Below, one piece after another: positions 1-8,197 of a DNA stretch of 24,332 nucleotides (position 1 is the stretch's first letter; each line of letters opens with the position of its first letter). The stretch covers positions 1 to 24,332 of the forward strand of contig CAYQAJ010000046.1 in assembly GCA_964415245.1 (NCBI GenBank). Reading direction: 5' to 3'. This DNA is from CAYQAJ01 sp964415245. GTDB lineage: Bacteria; Planctomycetota; Planctomycetia; Pirellulales; Pirellulaceae. Both the position numbers and the translations under genes were made by a program. A model generated the notes under the pieces. That model did not search any database. It saw nothing but the letters and a program-made list of their open reading frames with translations, and had not been told where the DNA came from.

Positions 1-2222
1 GTGAGCGTCATGTAGCGGGCGCCGAGTCCGTACAGCCGGCGAAGCTTGTCGATGGAGTTCTCGATCGAGTGCCCCCCTTCGACGCCGATAAGCGACGCGA
101 CTTTCCCCTCGCCCGCGATGCGCTCGACATCGTCAGCCGTCGAGGCCATTTCGAACACGTCGGGGTATCGCTTCACCATGGCGTGCACCAGCTCGATCTG
201 CTCGAGCGTTTTGGCGTAGGCGGTGCCGTCCTTGGCCGATTCGGCCGGCACGTACACCGACCAGAACTGCGCCCGCACGTTCCCCTCGCGCAGGCGGGGG
301 ATGTCGGTGTTGAGCTGCTCGCACCGCTGGGAAATGTCGAGCCGGTCGAACGACGACGCCGCTTTGGTGCGAAGCTCCCAGGGCAGATCGTTGTGCCCGT
401 CGAACACGAAGCCGCTTTCGTGGATGGCCCGCGCTTCGGGGCCGACTTCGACTTTCTGCCGCCGCTCGGGCGAGCGCCAATAACCGGGCCCCCGCACGAC
501 GCGGCCGGGTGTGGCGCCGGTGTGCTCGCCGTCTCTCAGAACGAGCGTGCCGTTGACCAGCACGTCGCGCACGCCGGTGGCGAGCTTGTGAGGGTCATCG
601 TAGGTGGCGTGGTCGGCGATCGTTTTGGGGTCGAACACTACCACGTCGGCGGAGTAGCCTGGCGCGAGCAGCCCGCGGCGCCGCAAACCGAGGTTTTGCG
701 CGGGCAGCGCACTCAGCTTGTGGATGGCCGATTCGAGGGGAACGACCTTTTCGTCGCGGACGTACTTGCCCAAGAGCCGCGCGAAGCAGCCGTAGGCGCG
801 GGGATGCGGGTTGCTCTTGAGGAAATCGCCCTCGGGGGCGGGGGCGCCGGCGTCGGAGCCGAAGCTCACCCAAGGCAAAGCGATCTTGCGGCGGACGTTC
901 TCTTCGCTCATGAAAAAGTAAACGGTCTCGACGCGGCTGCCGTCCTCGATCACCAGGTCGATGGCCGTATCCTCGGGCGATTTGCCACGGCGCTTGGCCA
1001 CTTTGGCCAGCGTCAGGCCCGTGAGGTTCTTCAGTTCGGGGTTTTTGAAGCCGACCAGCAGCACGTTCTCGGGCGAACCGGCCATCAAGAGCAGATTCTC
1101 CCATTCGTCGGTCGGCGTGCGCATCTCCTTAATGACCTTGGCGCGGGTTTCGGGATCGCGCAATCGGTCGCGCCAGCGGTTGTAGCCCCCTTCCTGCACC
1201 CACGGGGGCATGGCGGCATCGAGGCCGGTGGCGCCGGCGGTGTAGGTGTACATGTCGGCGGTGATCCGCATTCCCTCGGCGCGGGCCGACTCGACCTTCT
1301 CGATAAGCTTGTCGAGCTTGGGCCAGTTGTCGCGACCGGCGGCTTTCAGGTGATAGATTTCGGCCGGCACGCCCGACTCGCGGGAGATGGTCAGCAATTC
1401 GTCGAGCGCTTCGAGCAGGCGGTTCCCCTCGCTCCGCATGTGCGAGATGTAGATGCCGTCGTACGGGGCGGCCGCCTTGCACAGCGCGATCAACTCGGGC
1501 GTGTCGGCGTAGAACGCGGGTGCGTAGATCAGCGACGACCCGACGCCGACGGCACCGTTTTCCATTTCGCGGCGAACGAGCTCCTGCATGCGGGTCAGCT
1601 CTTCGTCGGTCGGGGGACGGTTTTCGTAGCCCAGCACGTAGATACGCACGGTGGTCGCGCCGACGAACGAAGCCACGTTGGTCGAAACGCCGCGCTTCTC
1701 CAGATGTTCGAGGTATTCCATGAGCGAGGTCCAGGGGACGTCGAACTTGATGTCCCCCTGGCTGGCGACCATGTCGCGGCGCATGGCCTCGTTCAAGGGG
1801 CCATACGACCAGCCCTCGCCGAATACTTCGAGCGTAACGCCCTGGCGGATGTCGCTCAGGCCACGGCCGTCGACCAGCAGCGAATCAGTGGCCCAGCTCA
1901 GCATATTGATGAACCCGGGCGCGACCGCCATGCCGCGGGCATCGATCTCGGCGGTCGCGTGCGCATCCTTCAGCGAGCCAATGGCCGCGATCGAGTCGCC
2001 GCGGACGGCCACGTCGCCGACACGAGGCGCGCCGCCCGAACCGTCGTAGATCGTGCCGCCGCGGATAATGAGGTCGTAGGGCGCGTCGTCGGCACGTGGT
2101 TCGTCGTCGGCCAAAGCAGGTAAAATCGACGCAAAGCAAACGAATAGCGCGACACCGAGGAACACCACGACCAGGCGGGCGCAATGGAATTGGGTGGTGC
2201 AGCTTGATAGTGTGGCGAGCAC
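1..2222 (-). CDS. Secreted N-acyl-D-amino-acid deacylase / M19 membrane dipeptidase fusion (3' end beyond window)
   Basis: The minus strand is open from a GTG at 2222 to the left edge (740 codons seen). AGGAG at 2231-2235, 8 nt upstream, supports this start. Residues 1-42 form a signal peptide (hydrophobic LVVVFLGVALFVCF, then ALA-DD). Residues ~45-590 are a D-aminoacylase-type amidohydrolase: APGF near 103, HLKAAG at 291, GSDAGAP around 457, and a C-terminal composite beta-domain ending in PGRVVRGPG. Residues ~600-740 begin a renal-dipeptidase (peptidase M19) domain: DGHNDLPW (D608) supplies the HxD zinc pair and EGGHSI (E715) the bridging Glu, followed by RYMTLT. Known D-aminoacylases free D-amino acids from N-acyl-D-amino acids; M19 enzymes cleave dipeptides, often with a C-terminal D-residue. 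An exported two-step enzyme for D-amino-acid-containing peptides is an inference. The usual HxH after APGFID is replaced by MLSWATD. No stop or frameshift separates the domains. Confidence 0.9.
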   Translation of the reverse strand, partial: MLATLSSCTTQFHCARLVVVFLGVALFVCFASILPALADDEPRADDAPYDLIIRGGTIYDGSGGAPRVGDVAVRGDSIAAIGSLKDAHATAEIDARGMAVAPGFINMLSWATDSLLVDGRGLSDIRQGVTLEVFGEGWSYGPLNEAMRRDMVASQGDIKFDVPWTSLMEYLEHLEKRGVSTNVASFVGATTVRIYVLGYENRPPTDEELTRMQELVRREMENGAVGVGSSLIYAPAFYADTPELIALCKAAAPYDGIYISHMRSEGNRLLEALDELLTISRESGVPAEIYHLKAAGRDNWPKLDKLIEKVESARAEGMRITADMYTYTAGATGLDAAMPPWVQEGGYNRWRDRLRDPETRAKVIKEMRTPTDEWENLLLMAGSPENVLLVGFKNPELKNLTGLTLAKVAKRRGKSPEDTAIDLVIEDGSRVETVYFFMSEENVRRKIALPWVSFGSDAGAPAPEGDFLKSNPHPRAYGCFARLLGKYVRDEKVVPLESAIHKLSALPAQNLGLRRRGLLAPGYSADVVVFDPKTIADHATYDDPHKLATGVRDVLVNGTLVLRDGEHTGATPGRVVRGPGYWRSPERRQKVEVGPEARAIHESGFVFDGHNDLPWELRTKAASSFDRLDISQRCEQLNTDIPRLREGNVRAQFWSVYVPAESAKDGTAYAKTLEQIELVHAMVKRYPDVFEMASTADDVERIAGEGKVASLIGVEGGHSIENSIDKLRRLYGLGARYMTL

Positions 2223-2230
2223 GGGCGATG

Positions 2231-2235
2231 CTCCT
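2231..2235 (-). promoter_or_regulatory. Ribosome binding site fixing the GTG start at 2222
   Basis: AGGAG on the minus strand, 8 nt before a GTG that opens directly into a signal peptide. It favours this start over longer in-frame alternatives. Confidence 0.6.
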
Positions 2236-2411
2236 GTGGCACAACGTGGACGAGCGGAAAAGCCAGCGGAACCAGTTTAGCAGCCCGGCGCGATGTGGGC
2301 ATCCATTTCGCAGGGCAGTTGCCCCAGATGCCGGGGCTAGTTTCAATAGCAGTGTAAATCGTCGGGAGGGTTCTGCTCCGTGGCTGAAACACGCCGTACC
2401 AGCACATGCTC

Positions 2412-2417
2412 GGAAGG
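2412..2417 (+). promoter_or_regulatory. Ribosome binding site deciding the DUF885 start
   Basis: GGAAGG lies 8 nt before ATG 2426 and only 2 nt before the alternative ATG at 2420. This favours 2426. Confidence 0.55.
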
Positions 2418-2425
2418 TAATGCTC

Positions 2426-4237
2426 ATGAGTCGAACGTCGATTCGATCGGTCGCCGTCGCGGCCGCGATTCTCACCGTGATCGGTACACTCGCTGGCACG
2501 CTGGGCTCGGTCGAGGCTCAGGCCACCGGGAAAGCCGACGACAGCGCCGAGGCCCGCTTCCGCAAGCTGACTAAGGAGGCGTGGGAGTTCGATCTGCAAG
2601 AAGACCCGCTGTTCGCCACGTGGGTGGGCGACCAGCGGTACAACGACCGATTGCCACGCGAGAGCCTGGCCGATCAACAGCGCCGTCTTGCGGCCAAGCG
2701 AAAGCTGCTCGAACAGCTCGGCGAAATCGACCGCGACGAGTTGCCCCGCGCGACGCAGGTCGACTACGACATCTTCCGCCTGCTGGTCGAGAACACCGTC
2801 GCGGAATACGAGTTCGAGTCGTATCTGACCCCGATCACGAATCGCTCGGGCTTTCACATCTCGTTTCCCGAGCTTCGGCGGGAAGTGCCGTTGGCGACGG
2901 CCGCCGATTATGAAAACTACGTGCAACGGCTAGCGGCATTCGAGCAATACGTGGCCGATCACATCGAGCTGATGCGGGCGGGAATCGAAAAGGGGCAGGT
3001 GCTGCCGGGCATCGTGCTCGAAGGGTACCAGGGCGCGATCGAACCGCACATTGTCGACGACCCGACGCGGAGCCTGTTGTACGAGCCGTTCACGAAATTC
3101 CCTGATTCGATCCCGGCATCCGAGCGCGAGCGTCTCGCTAAAGCGGGAGAAGCCGCGATTGCCGAGAGCGTCGTGCCGGGATATCGCAAGTTCCTCACCT
3201 TTCTGGAGCGGGAGTACGTTCCCGCCGCACGCGGTTCGATCGGTGCATCGGCGCTGCCCAATGGCCGGGCGTTCTATCGTTACCGCGTGCGCAAGTTCAC
3301 GACGCTCGACCTGACGCCCGAGGAAGTACACCAGATCGGTCTGGACGAGGTAAAGCGGATTCGCGCCGAAATGGAAACGGTGATGCGCAAGACCGGCTTC
3401 GAGGGCGACTTCGCCGCGTTCCTCAATCACCTGCGCACCGACAGCCAATTCTATGCCGACTCGCCCGAGGAGCTGATGCAGCATGTGGCCCTCATCCTCA
3501 AGCGAATGGACGGCGAGCTGCCGCGTCTGTTCGGCCGATTGCCCCGCACGCCGTACGGCCTGCGGCCGGTGCCCGACTACATCGCCCCCCGTACGACCAG
3601 CGCGTATTACCAGCAGCCGACGGGCGACGGGCGGCAGGCCGGGTTCTACTACATCAACACGTTCAACCTCAAGAGCCGACCGCTCTATGAGATGGAGGCT
3701 CTCTCCTTTCACGAGGCCGTGCCCGGCCACCACTTGCAGCTTGCCCTGCAACAGGAAATGGATGACATGCCGGAATTTCGGCGGTTTGCAAGCTTCACCG
3801 CATTCGTCGAAGGCTGGGGGTTGTATGCCGAGCGGCTGGGGCTGGAAGTCGGCTTCTACCAGGACCCCTACAGCGACTTCGGGCGGCTCACCTTCGAGAT
3901 GTGGCGGGCGTGCCGGCTGGTGGTCGATACGGGCATGCACTACCTGGGCTGGACCCGGCAGCAGGCGATCGACTTTCTGGCCGAGAACACGGCGCTGTCG
4001 ATGCACAACATCGAGGCCGAGGTCGACCGCTACATAAGCTGGCCGGGCCAGGCCTTGGCGTACAAGATCGGCGAGCTGAAAATTCGCGAGCTGCGGCACA
4101 AGGCCGAGGAGCAGTTGGGCGACCGGTTCGACGTGCGCGCCTTTCACGATATGATTCTGGGAAGCGGCTCCGTGCCGTTGGGCGTGCTGGAAGAGAACGC
4201 GGCCCGCTGGATCGACGAGCAGAAAGCCGCCAAGTAG
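2426..4237 (+). CDS. Secreted DUF885 family protein, putative zinc metallopeptidase
   Basis: 603 aa from ATG 2426. Residues 1-31 are a signal peptide ending VEA-QA, so the protein is exported. The DUF885 core is clear: HEAVPGHH at 429-436, an HExxxGHH-type zinc motif, followed by EGWGLYAERLG at 462-472, which probably supplies the further acidic ligand. Length and motif order match the family, which is annotated as putative carboxypeptidase-like zinc hydrolases of largely unknown substrate. It is divergent from the D-aminoacylase/dipeptidase fusion 203 bp away, so the two exported peptide-degrading enzymes may share regulation (inference). No promoter was convincing in that interval, although a GTAAAT-like box near 2354 was noted. 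The stop codon overlaps the first copy of a repeat at 4234-4257. An open frame continues upstream to 2096 but carries no signal peptide or coding character. Confidence 0.88.
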   Translation: MSRTSIRSVAVAAAILTVIGTLAGTLGSVEAQATGKADDSAEARFRKLTKEAWEFDLQEDPLFATWVGDQRYNDRLPRESLADQQRRLAAKRKLLEQLGEIDRDELPRATQVDYDIFRLLVENTVAEYEFESYLTPITNRSGFHISFPELRREVPLATAADYENYVQRLAAFEQYVADHIELMRAGIEKGQVLPGIVLEGYQGAIEPHIVDDPTRSLLYEPFTKFPDSIPASERERLAKAGEAAIAESVVPGYRKFLTFLEREYVPAARGSIGASALPNGRAFYRYRVRKFTTLDLTPEEVHQIGLDEVKRIRAEMETVMRKTGFEGDFAAFLNHLRTDSQFYADSPEELMQHVALILKRMDGELPRLFGRLPRTPYGLRPVPDYIAPRTTSAYYQQPTGDGRQAGFYYINTFNLKSRPLYEMEALSFHEAVPGHHLQLALQQEMDDMPEFRRFASFTAFVEGWGLYAERLGLEVGFYQDPYSDFGRLTFEMWRACRLVVDTGMHYLGWTRQQAIDFLAENTALSMHNIEAEVDRYISWPGQALAYKIGELKIRELRHKAEEQLGDRFDVRAFHDMILGSGSVPLGVLEENAARWIDEQKAAK

Positions 4238-4353
4238 CAGGCACGCTCCGCCGTACCGCCCGCCGGTTTCCGCCGCAGTCCGCGCGCGTTGTTTGCCAGC
4301 ACGGTTACGGCACGCGGAGCGTGCCTACAACGGGTACGGAGTGTGCCTGCTAC
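4234..4353. repeat. Three copies of a ~24-bp GTAGCAGGCACGCTCC repeat, in both orientations
   Basis: Copy A (4234-4257) reads GTAGCAGGCACGCTCCGCCG... on the plus strand. Copies B (4305-4328) and C (4332-4353) read as its inverse complement (core GGAGCGTGCCTAC or GGAGTGTGCCTGCTAC). They fill most of the gap between the DUF885 gene and pfkA, and A can pair with C. Copy A overlaps the upstream stop codon. Confidence 0.7.
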
Positions 4354-4368
4354 AGGTATCGCACGAAC

Positions 4369-5358
4369 ATGCGCATCGGTGTCTTTTGCAGCGGCGGCGA
4401 CGCGCCCGGGATGAATCCTTGTGTGCGGGCCATCGTGCGCGCTGCCGTGGCAACCGGCCACGAAGTGGTCGGCATCAACCGCGGCTACGACGGGTTGCTC
4501 AAGGAAGACTTCTACCGCAACGAAGAAGGCAAGCCCATCTTGACCGCCCGTACCGTGTCGGGCTGGTCGCGGTATGGGGGCGCGTTCTTGCGTTCCAGCC
4601 GCAGTGAGGAATTCCGCACCGAGGCGGGGCTCGACAAAGCGGTGGCGGTGTTGAAGAAGCACAACATCGATGCTCTGGTGCCGATCGGAGGCGACGGCAC
4701 GTTTCGGGGCGCCGTGGCCCTGGCCCAGCGGTGGAACGGGCGGATCGTCGGCTGCCCCGGCACGATTGACAACGATCTGATTGGCAGCGACTACACCATC
4801 GGATTTACCACGGCGGTGGAGACCGCTGTGGAGGCAGTCGACAAGATTCGCGACACCGCCGAGAGCCACGAGCGGATGTTCCTGATCGAGGTCATGGGGC
4901 GCCACAGCGGGTACATCGCGCTGTTCACCGCGCTCGCCTCGGGAGCCGAGGCTGTGTGTGTTCCCGAGACTCCCACCGACATCGACGCGATTGTCCGGCA
5001 CCTCCGCGTCCTGAAGGATCGCGGCAAGCGGTCGATCATGATGATTGTCGCCGAGGGGGATGAGCTCGGGGGGGCCGAAGTTCTTAACGAACAGCTCAAA
5101 AGCGCCGGATGCCCGTTTTCCACCCGCGTCGCCGTGCTGGGCCACCTGCAGCGAGGAGGCCGGCCCCATCCCCAGGATCGCATCCTTGCCACGATCCTGG
5201 GCGTGCGGGCGGTACAGGCCGTCGACGAAGGTGCTACGGGCGTGATGGCGGGATTGGTGAACGAACAGCTTACGTTGACTCCCTTTCCCGAGACCTACGC
5301 GCGGCACAAGCCGTTGCCGCAACAATTGCTCGATTTGCTAGCCATTACGGCACGGTAG
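4369..5358 (+). CDS. pfkA: ATP-dependent 6-phosphofructokinase
   Basis: 329 aa, close to the ~320 aa of classical bacterial PfkA. It phosphorylates fructose 6-phosphate to fructose 1,6-bisphosphate, the committed step of glycolysis, in the cytoplasm. Visible motifs: N-terminal GVFCSGGDAPGMN (phosphate loop); GGDGT at 107-111; PGTIDND at 130-136, with the catalytic Asp at 134; EVMGRHSGY; and GHLQRGGRPHPQDR. The Gly in GGDGT and the Gly in PGTIDND are the residues typical of ATP users; PPi-dependent enzymes usually have Asp and Lys there. The start is the first ATG giving the canonical MRIGVFCSGGD terminus; the upstream open frame to 3901 lies inside the DUF885 gene. The Shine-Dalgarno is weak. 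It lies 131 bp after DUF885, behind inverted repeats that may insulate it. Confidence 0.96.
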   Translation: MRIGVFCSGGDAPGMNPCVRAIVRAAVATGHEVVGINRGYDGLLKEDFYRNEEGKPILTARTVSGWSRYGGAFLRSSRSEEFRTEAGLDKAVAVLKKHNIDALVPIGGDGTFRGAVALAQRWNGRIVGCPGTIDNDLIGSDYTIGFTTAVETAVEAVDKIRDTAESHERMFLIEVMGRHSGYIALFTALASGAEAVCVPETPTDIDAIVRHLRVLKDRGKRSIMMIVAEGDELGGAEVLNEQLKSAGCPFSTRVAVLGHLQRGGRPHPQDRILATILGVRAVQAVDEGATGVMAGLVNEQLTLTPFPETYARHKPLPQQLLDLLAITAR

Positions 5359-5362
5359 CGGC

Positions 5363-5462
5363 NNNNNNNNNNNNNNNNNNNNNNNNNNNNNNNNNNNNNN
5401 NNNNNNNNNNNNNNNNNNNNNNNNNNNNNNNNNNNNNNNNNNNNNNNNNNNNNNNNNNNNNN
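5363..5462. other. Assembly gap (100 N)
   Basis: Exactly 100 undetermined bases, the usual placeholder for a scaffold gap of unknown true size. It begins 4 nt after the pfkA stop, so a pfkA terminator and any promoter of the next gene may be hidden in it. Confidence 0.98.
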
Positions 5463-5560
5463 CCGGGGCAAAACGCTTATGCTTGTTGCTGGCGACGACG
5501 CATTGCGTTGCCGCCGGCGGCGGGGGTCCATCGTGCCACCCACGAAAAAGAGGTGAAGCC

Positions 5561-6856
5561 ATGTCGCGCCGATGGGCCGTTGCGGGGATCGCGTTTTTCG
5601 TAATATCGTTCGCGCTTCTGCCTGACGGGCAAGCTGTTCGCGCCGAGCCGACAGACGCCGTTCCGCAGATCGCCGCGTTGCTCGAAGAAGGTTGGCAGTC
5701 GCCGTCCGCCGACGCCATTCAGCAGTTGTACGAGGCGGCGCTGCGGGCCGACTCCGAAGACACTCGCGCCGAACTGGCAATGGCGCTGGTGCACTTGAAG
5801 GCGCGGCAGTTCCGCGAGGCGGTGCCGGTCCTGGATCGCGCCGTGACACGCGACGGCGGCAACCTGGCCGCGTGGCGGGCGTACACGTGGCTCCTCATTT
5901 TGCTGCGCGAGCACGAGACGGCCATCGTGCAGATGGAGCAGCTTGCCGCGTCGCTGGGTGTGGGAAAAGGAGCAACTGCGCCCGAATCGCACCAAATGGA
6001 AACCGCCCGCTGGTTGGGCCGCTTGAGCGGTTTTCTATCGGGTCCCGCCGCCAATGCGGCCGCCGCCGAGCTGCTGGCCGAGCGCGAGGACCAAATTCGC
6101 GGTCGCCTGTTGGAAAGTCAGCGCGAGGCGCACGATGCCGGCCGCGACGACGTCTTGTCGCGCTACCAGGAAATTCAGAGCGAGATCGAAAAGCTACGCG
6201 CCGACGCCGAAGCGGCCCGCGACGAAGCGCGCCGCATAGGTCGCGAGGCGATCGCGCGGGAGCGGACCGACCTCGTCGCGCAAAGCGACAGCCTCGACGA
6301 TCAAGCCCGATCGGCCCAGAGCCGCTACGATACGGAAGCGGCGGAGCTGAATGGCCAGTTGACGCCGCTGCAAATCCGCTACGGCGAATTGGAGCGGCTG
6401 GCGGCGCCGTACCAGAATCGGATTCGCGAAATCAGCGTTCGCATCGCCGACCTGGAGCGCCGCGCAGCGGCAACCGAAGACCAAAACGAAAAGGATCGCC
6501 TGCTCCGCGAGGCCGATCGCTGGCGCATCGAGATCGACCGCGACCGGCGCGATCTGCGGATCATCGCGCGCGAAGCCGCCGTGGTCAGCGCACAGGCGGC
6601 TCAGGTGCAGGCACAGATTGCGTCCGCCGCGAGGCAATACCAGACGCAGCGCAACTCGCTCTCCGCGCAGGCCCGCAAGATCGAAGCGCGGCGCAAGGCG
6701 CTGGATCGCGAAGAGGCATCGCTCGACGATCCGGCCAAAACGCCGGCGGCCGCCCGTGTCAAGCTGAACAGCCTCTCGTCGCTGACCATCTACATTAAGT
6801 ACCCGCTCGAAGACGAACGGGCACGGCTCTTGGCCGAAGTGCGCGGGGCCGAGTAG
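5561..6856 (+). CDS. Secreted helical-repeat / coiled-coil protein of unknown function
   Basis: 431 aa from ATG 5561, preceded by AGAGGTG with good spacing. Residues 1-28 are a signal peptide (hydrophobic AGIAFFVISFALL, then VRA-EP). Residues ~31-150 look like TPR-type helical pairs: an LYEAALRADSEDTRAELAMA segment, then a block reading REAVPVLDRAVTRDGGN. Residues ~160-405 are rich in Glu, Arg, Ala and Gln with almost no Pro or Gly, as expected for a long coiled coil (for example around AEAARDEARRIGREAIARER and IRIADLERR-like heptads). No catalytic motif is visible. A periplasmic structural or scaffolding role is possible but unproven. It is convergent with the small secreted protein downstream, with two palindromic repeat elements between them. 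Its promoter may lie in the upstream gap. Confidence 0.8.
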   Translation: MSRRWAVAGIAFFVISFALLPDGQAVRAEPTDAVPQIAALLEEGWQSPSADAIQQLYEAALRADSEDTRAELAMALVHLKARQFREAVPVLDRAVTRDGGNLAAWRAYTWLLILLREHETAIVQMEQLAASLGVGKGATAPESHQMETARWLGRLSGFLSGPAANAAAAELLAEREDQIRGRLLESQREAHDAGRDDVLSRYQEIQSEIEKLRADAEAARDEARRIGREAIARERTDLVAQSDSLDDQARSAQSRYDTEAAELNGQLTPLQIRYGELERLAAPYQNRIREISVRIADLERRAAATEDQNEKDRLLREADRWRIEIDRDRRDLRIIAREAAVVSAQAAQVQAQIASAARQYQTQRNSLSAQARKIEARRKALDREEASLDDPAKTPAAARVKLNSLSSLTIYIKYPLEDERARLLAEVRGAE

Positions 6857-6880
6857 TCGCGGCCGATCGCGCCGCTCGGC

Positions 6881-6985
6881 TTAGAGCTAATCCAAAAACC
6901 GTCGGGGACTGGCTCATTTTGCGCAAGCCGCGGAGCAAGATGTGCCTGTCCCCTTCTCTGAGATGGTTTTTGGATAAGCTCTTAA
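6881..6985. mobile_element. REP/MITE-like palindromic element, copy 1
   Basis: A 105-bp imperfect palindrome. Outer arms: TTAGAGCTAATCCAAAAACC at the left, and at the right GGTTTTTGGATAAGCTCTTAA, the near-exact inverse. Inner arms: GGGGACTGGCTCATTTTGC against the inverse of GCAAGATGTGCCTGTCCCC. It has no coding capacity. The form resembles REP sequences mobilised by RAYT (Y1) transposases or short MITEs. Confidence 0.7.
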
Positions 6986-7113
6986 TGTCTATCGAAAGAC
7001 CATCGGGGACTGGCTCATTTTGCGATGCCTAGGGGGAAACGTCGTGTTCTCCAGAGTCGGCCGAGCAAAATGTGCCTGTCCCCTTCTCTGAGACGGTTTT
7101 TGGATAGGCTCTC
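6986..7113. mobile_element. REP/MITE-like palindromic element, copy 2 (tandem)
   Basis: A direct repeat of copy 1 with a longer loop. It shares GGGGACTGGCTCATTTTGCG, then TGTGCCTGTCCCCTTCTCTG, then GGTTTTTGGATA-GCTCT. The left outer arm (TCTATCGAAAGACCATC) is degenerate. The right end runs into the stop codon of the minus-strand gene ending at 7112. Confidence 0.68.
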
Positions 7114-7576
7114 ACTCGCCGAAGTCGATTCCGTCGATCCGCACCAGCACGGCGCCGCGATAGTCGGCACCCACCGGCGACGGAATGGGCTGCTCGGTCA
7201 GCACGAGCAGGTTGGCGTTCTTGATCGACCAGGTGAGACCTGCGAGCGGCACGTCCTCCGACCGGAAGACAAAACGCCGTCCTTCGCGCGCGACATACTC
7301 CCCGCGTAGATTGCCGGCGCGGCAATCGAGCCGGTATCCGGCGCCGTTGTCGCTTCGCTCAATCTTGGCCAGATACTGGTAGCCCGCCGGCAGCGTCATC
7401 AGCCAGCGGCCCGATAAGTTGACCTGGACGGGCTTCACGGTTTCCACGGGCTTCACAGTCACCACCTTGGGCGGGCGAAGGTCGCGTCGGGCTGTAGTCG
7501 GTTCGCCCGCTTCCGCGCGAGTCGCGAAACCAGGCAGAACGAGGGCAACGGCAAGCATGAGACAACAGCGGGGCAT
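7112..7576 (-). CDS. Small secreted protein of unknown function
   Basis: 154 aa from ATG 7576, with GGAG 7 nt upstream; an in-frame start 10 codons earlier is less likely. Residues 1-23 are a signal peptide (LMLAVALVLPGFA, then AEA-GE). Residues 34-52 carry a short repeated VKPV linker. The rest is beta-rich: NLSGRWLMTLPAGYQY, a series of short strands, and a terminal LVRIDGIDFGE. This resembles small lipocalin-like or META-like secreted folds, but I recognise no family. A possible promoter is TTGACG at 7635-7640 with a poor -10. The stop codon overlaps the end of the palindromic element at 6986-7113. Confidence 0.75.
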   Translation of the reverse strand: MPRCCLMLAVALVLPGFATRAEAGEPTTARRDLRPPKVVTVKPVETVKPVQVNLSGRWLMTLPAGYQYLAKIERSDNGAGYRLDCRAGNLRGEYVAREGRRFVFRSEDVPLAGLTWSIKNANLLVLTEQPIPSPVGADYRGAVLVRIDGIDFGE

Positions 7577-7713
7577 GGCGGTTCTCCGTGTCGAAGGGCT
7601 TGGCACCGGGGACTCTTGAATGGCGCCGACGTGGCGTCAACAAATTTCCGGCAACGCTGGGGCTGTTCGTGGCCTAATGCCTTAGTCGCGCGCCGCACGG
7701 TTTCCGTTCCCGG

Positions 7714-8197
7714 CTAATCGGCCAGATTTTTGAGCACAAGCGAGAACACGCCGAGGGCCCTCTCGTCGAATAGCACAAACCGCACTTGCTCGGGCCGTCC
7801 GTGCTCTTTGAGGAATTCGACGGCCGTGCCGAGTGCAACTCGCGCGGCCGCATCGAGCGGATAGCCGTACGCTCCCGTGCTCAGGGCGGGGAAGGCCACG
7901 CTGCGGCACTGGTGCTCGATGGCCAGCTCCAGCGATCGGCGATGCGCTGCGGCAAGCAGTTCCGCTTCCCCGCGGCCGCCTCCGCTCCACACGGGCCCAA
8001 CCGCGTGAATCACGTGTCGAGCCGTTAGCCGACCGGCGCCCGAGATGACGGCCGAACCCGTGGGGCAACCGTCCGCGTAGCGGCGAAGAGTCTCCGTCAT
8101 GATGTCCCCGCCGCCGCGACGATGGATGGCCCCGTCGACGCCGCCACCACCCGCCAGGCGGCTGTTGGCCGCATTGACGATGGCGTCGACATCCTGC
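7714..8197 (-). CDS. Macro domain protein, probable O-acetyl-ADP-ribose deacetylase (5' end lost in gap)
   Basis: About 161 codons are readable, from the gap edge to TAG at 7714-7716. Macro-domain motifs are clear and in order: DAIVNAANSRLAGGGGVDGA, then IHRRGG, then ARHVIHAVGPVW, then FPALSTGAYGYP, which closes the ADP-ribose pocket. This is the YmdB/MacroD-type arrangement, whose members hydrolyse O-acetyl-ADP-ribose or remove ADP-ribose from proteins; the exact activity here is inferred. Only ~20 N-terminal residues (the usual gDIT segment) are missing. The frame stays open through the Ns to 8361, but that upstream peptide does not look like a macro-domain start, so the true start is probably in the gap. 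Confidence 0.9.

Noticed and set aside
69..2123. 684-codon plus-strand open frame
   Set aside because: It is antisense to the deacylase/dipeptidase fusion. The minus strand has family motifs, a signal peptide and a ribosome binding site; the plus reading has none and is a high-GC mirror frame.
2930..4147. 405-codon minus-strand open frame
   Set aside because: Antisense to DUF885, without recognisable motifs; a mirror frame caused by GC-rich codon use.
4144..5325. 393-codon minus-strand open frame
   Set aside because: Antisense to pfkA, with no domain content.
6881..7113. Short CRISPR-like array
   Set aside because: Only two copies, each internally palindromic with no uniform spacers and no cas genes nearby; a REP/MITE pair fits better.
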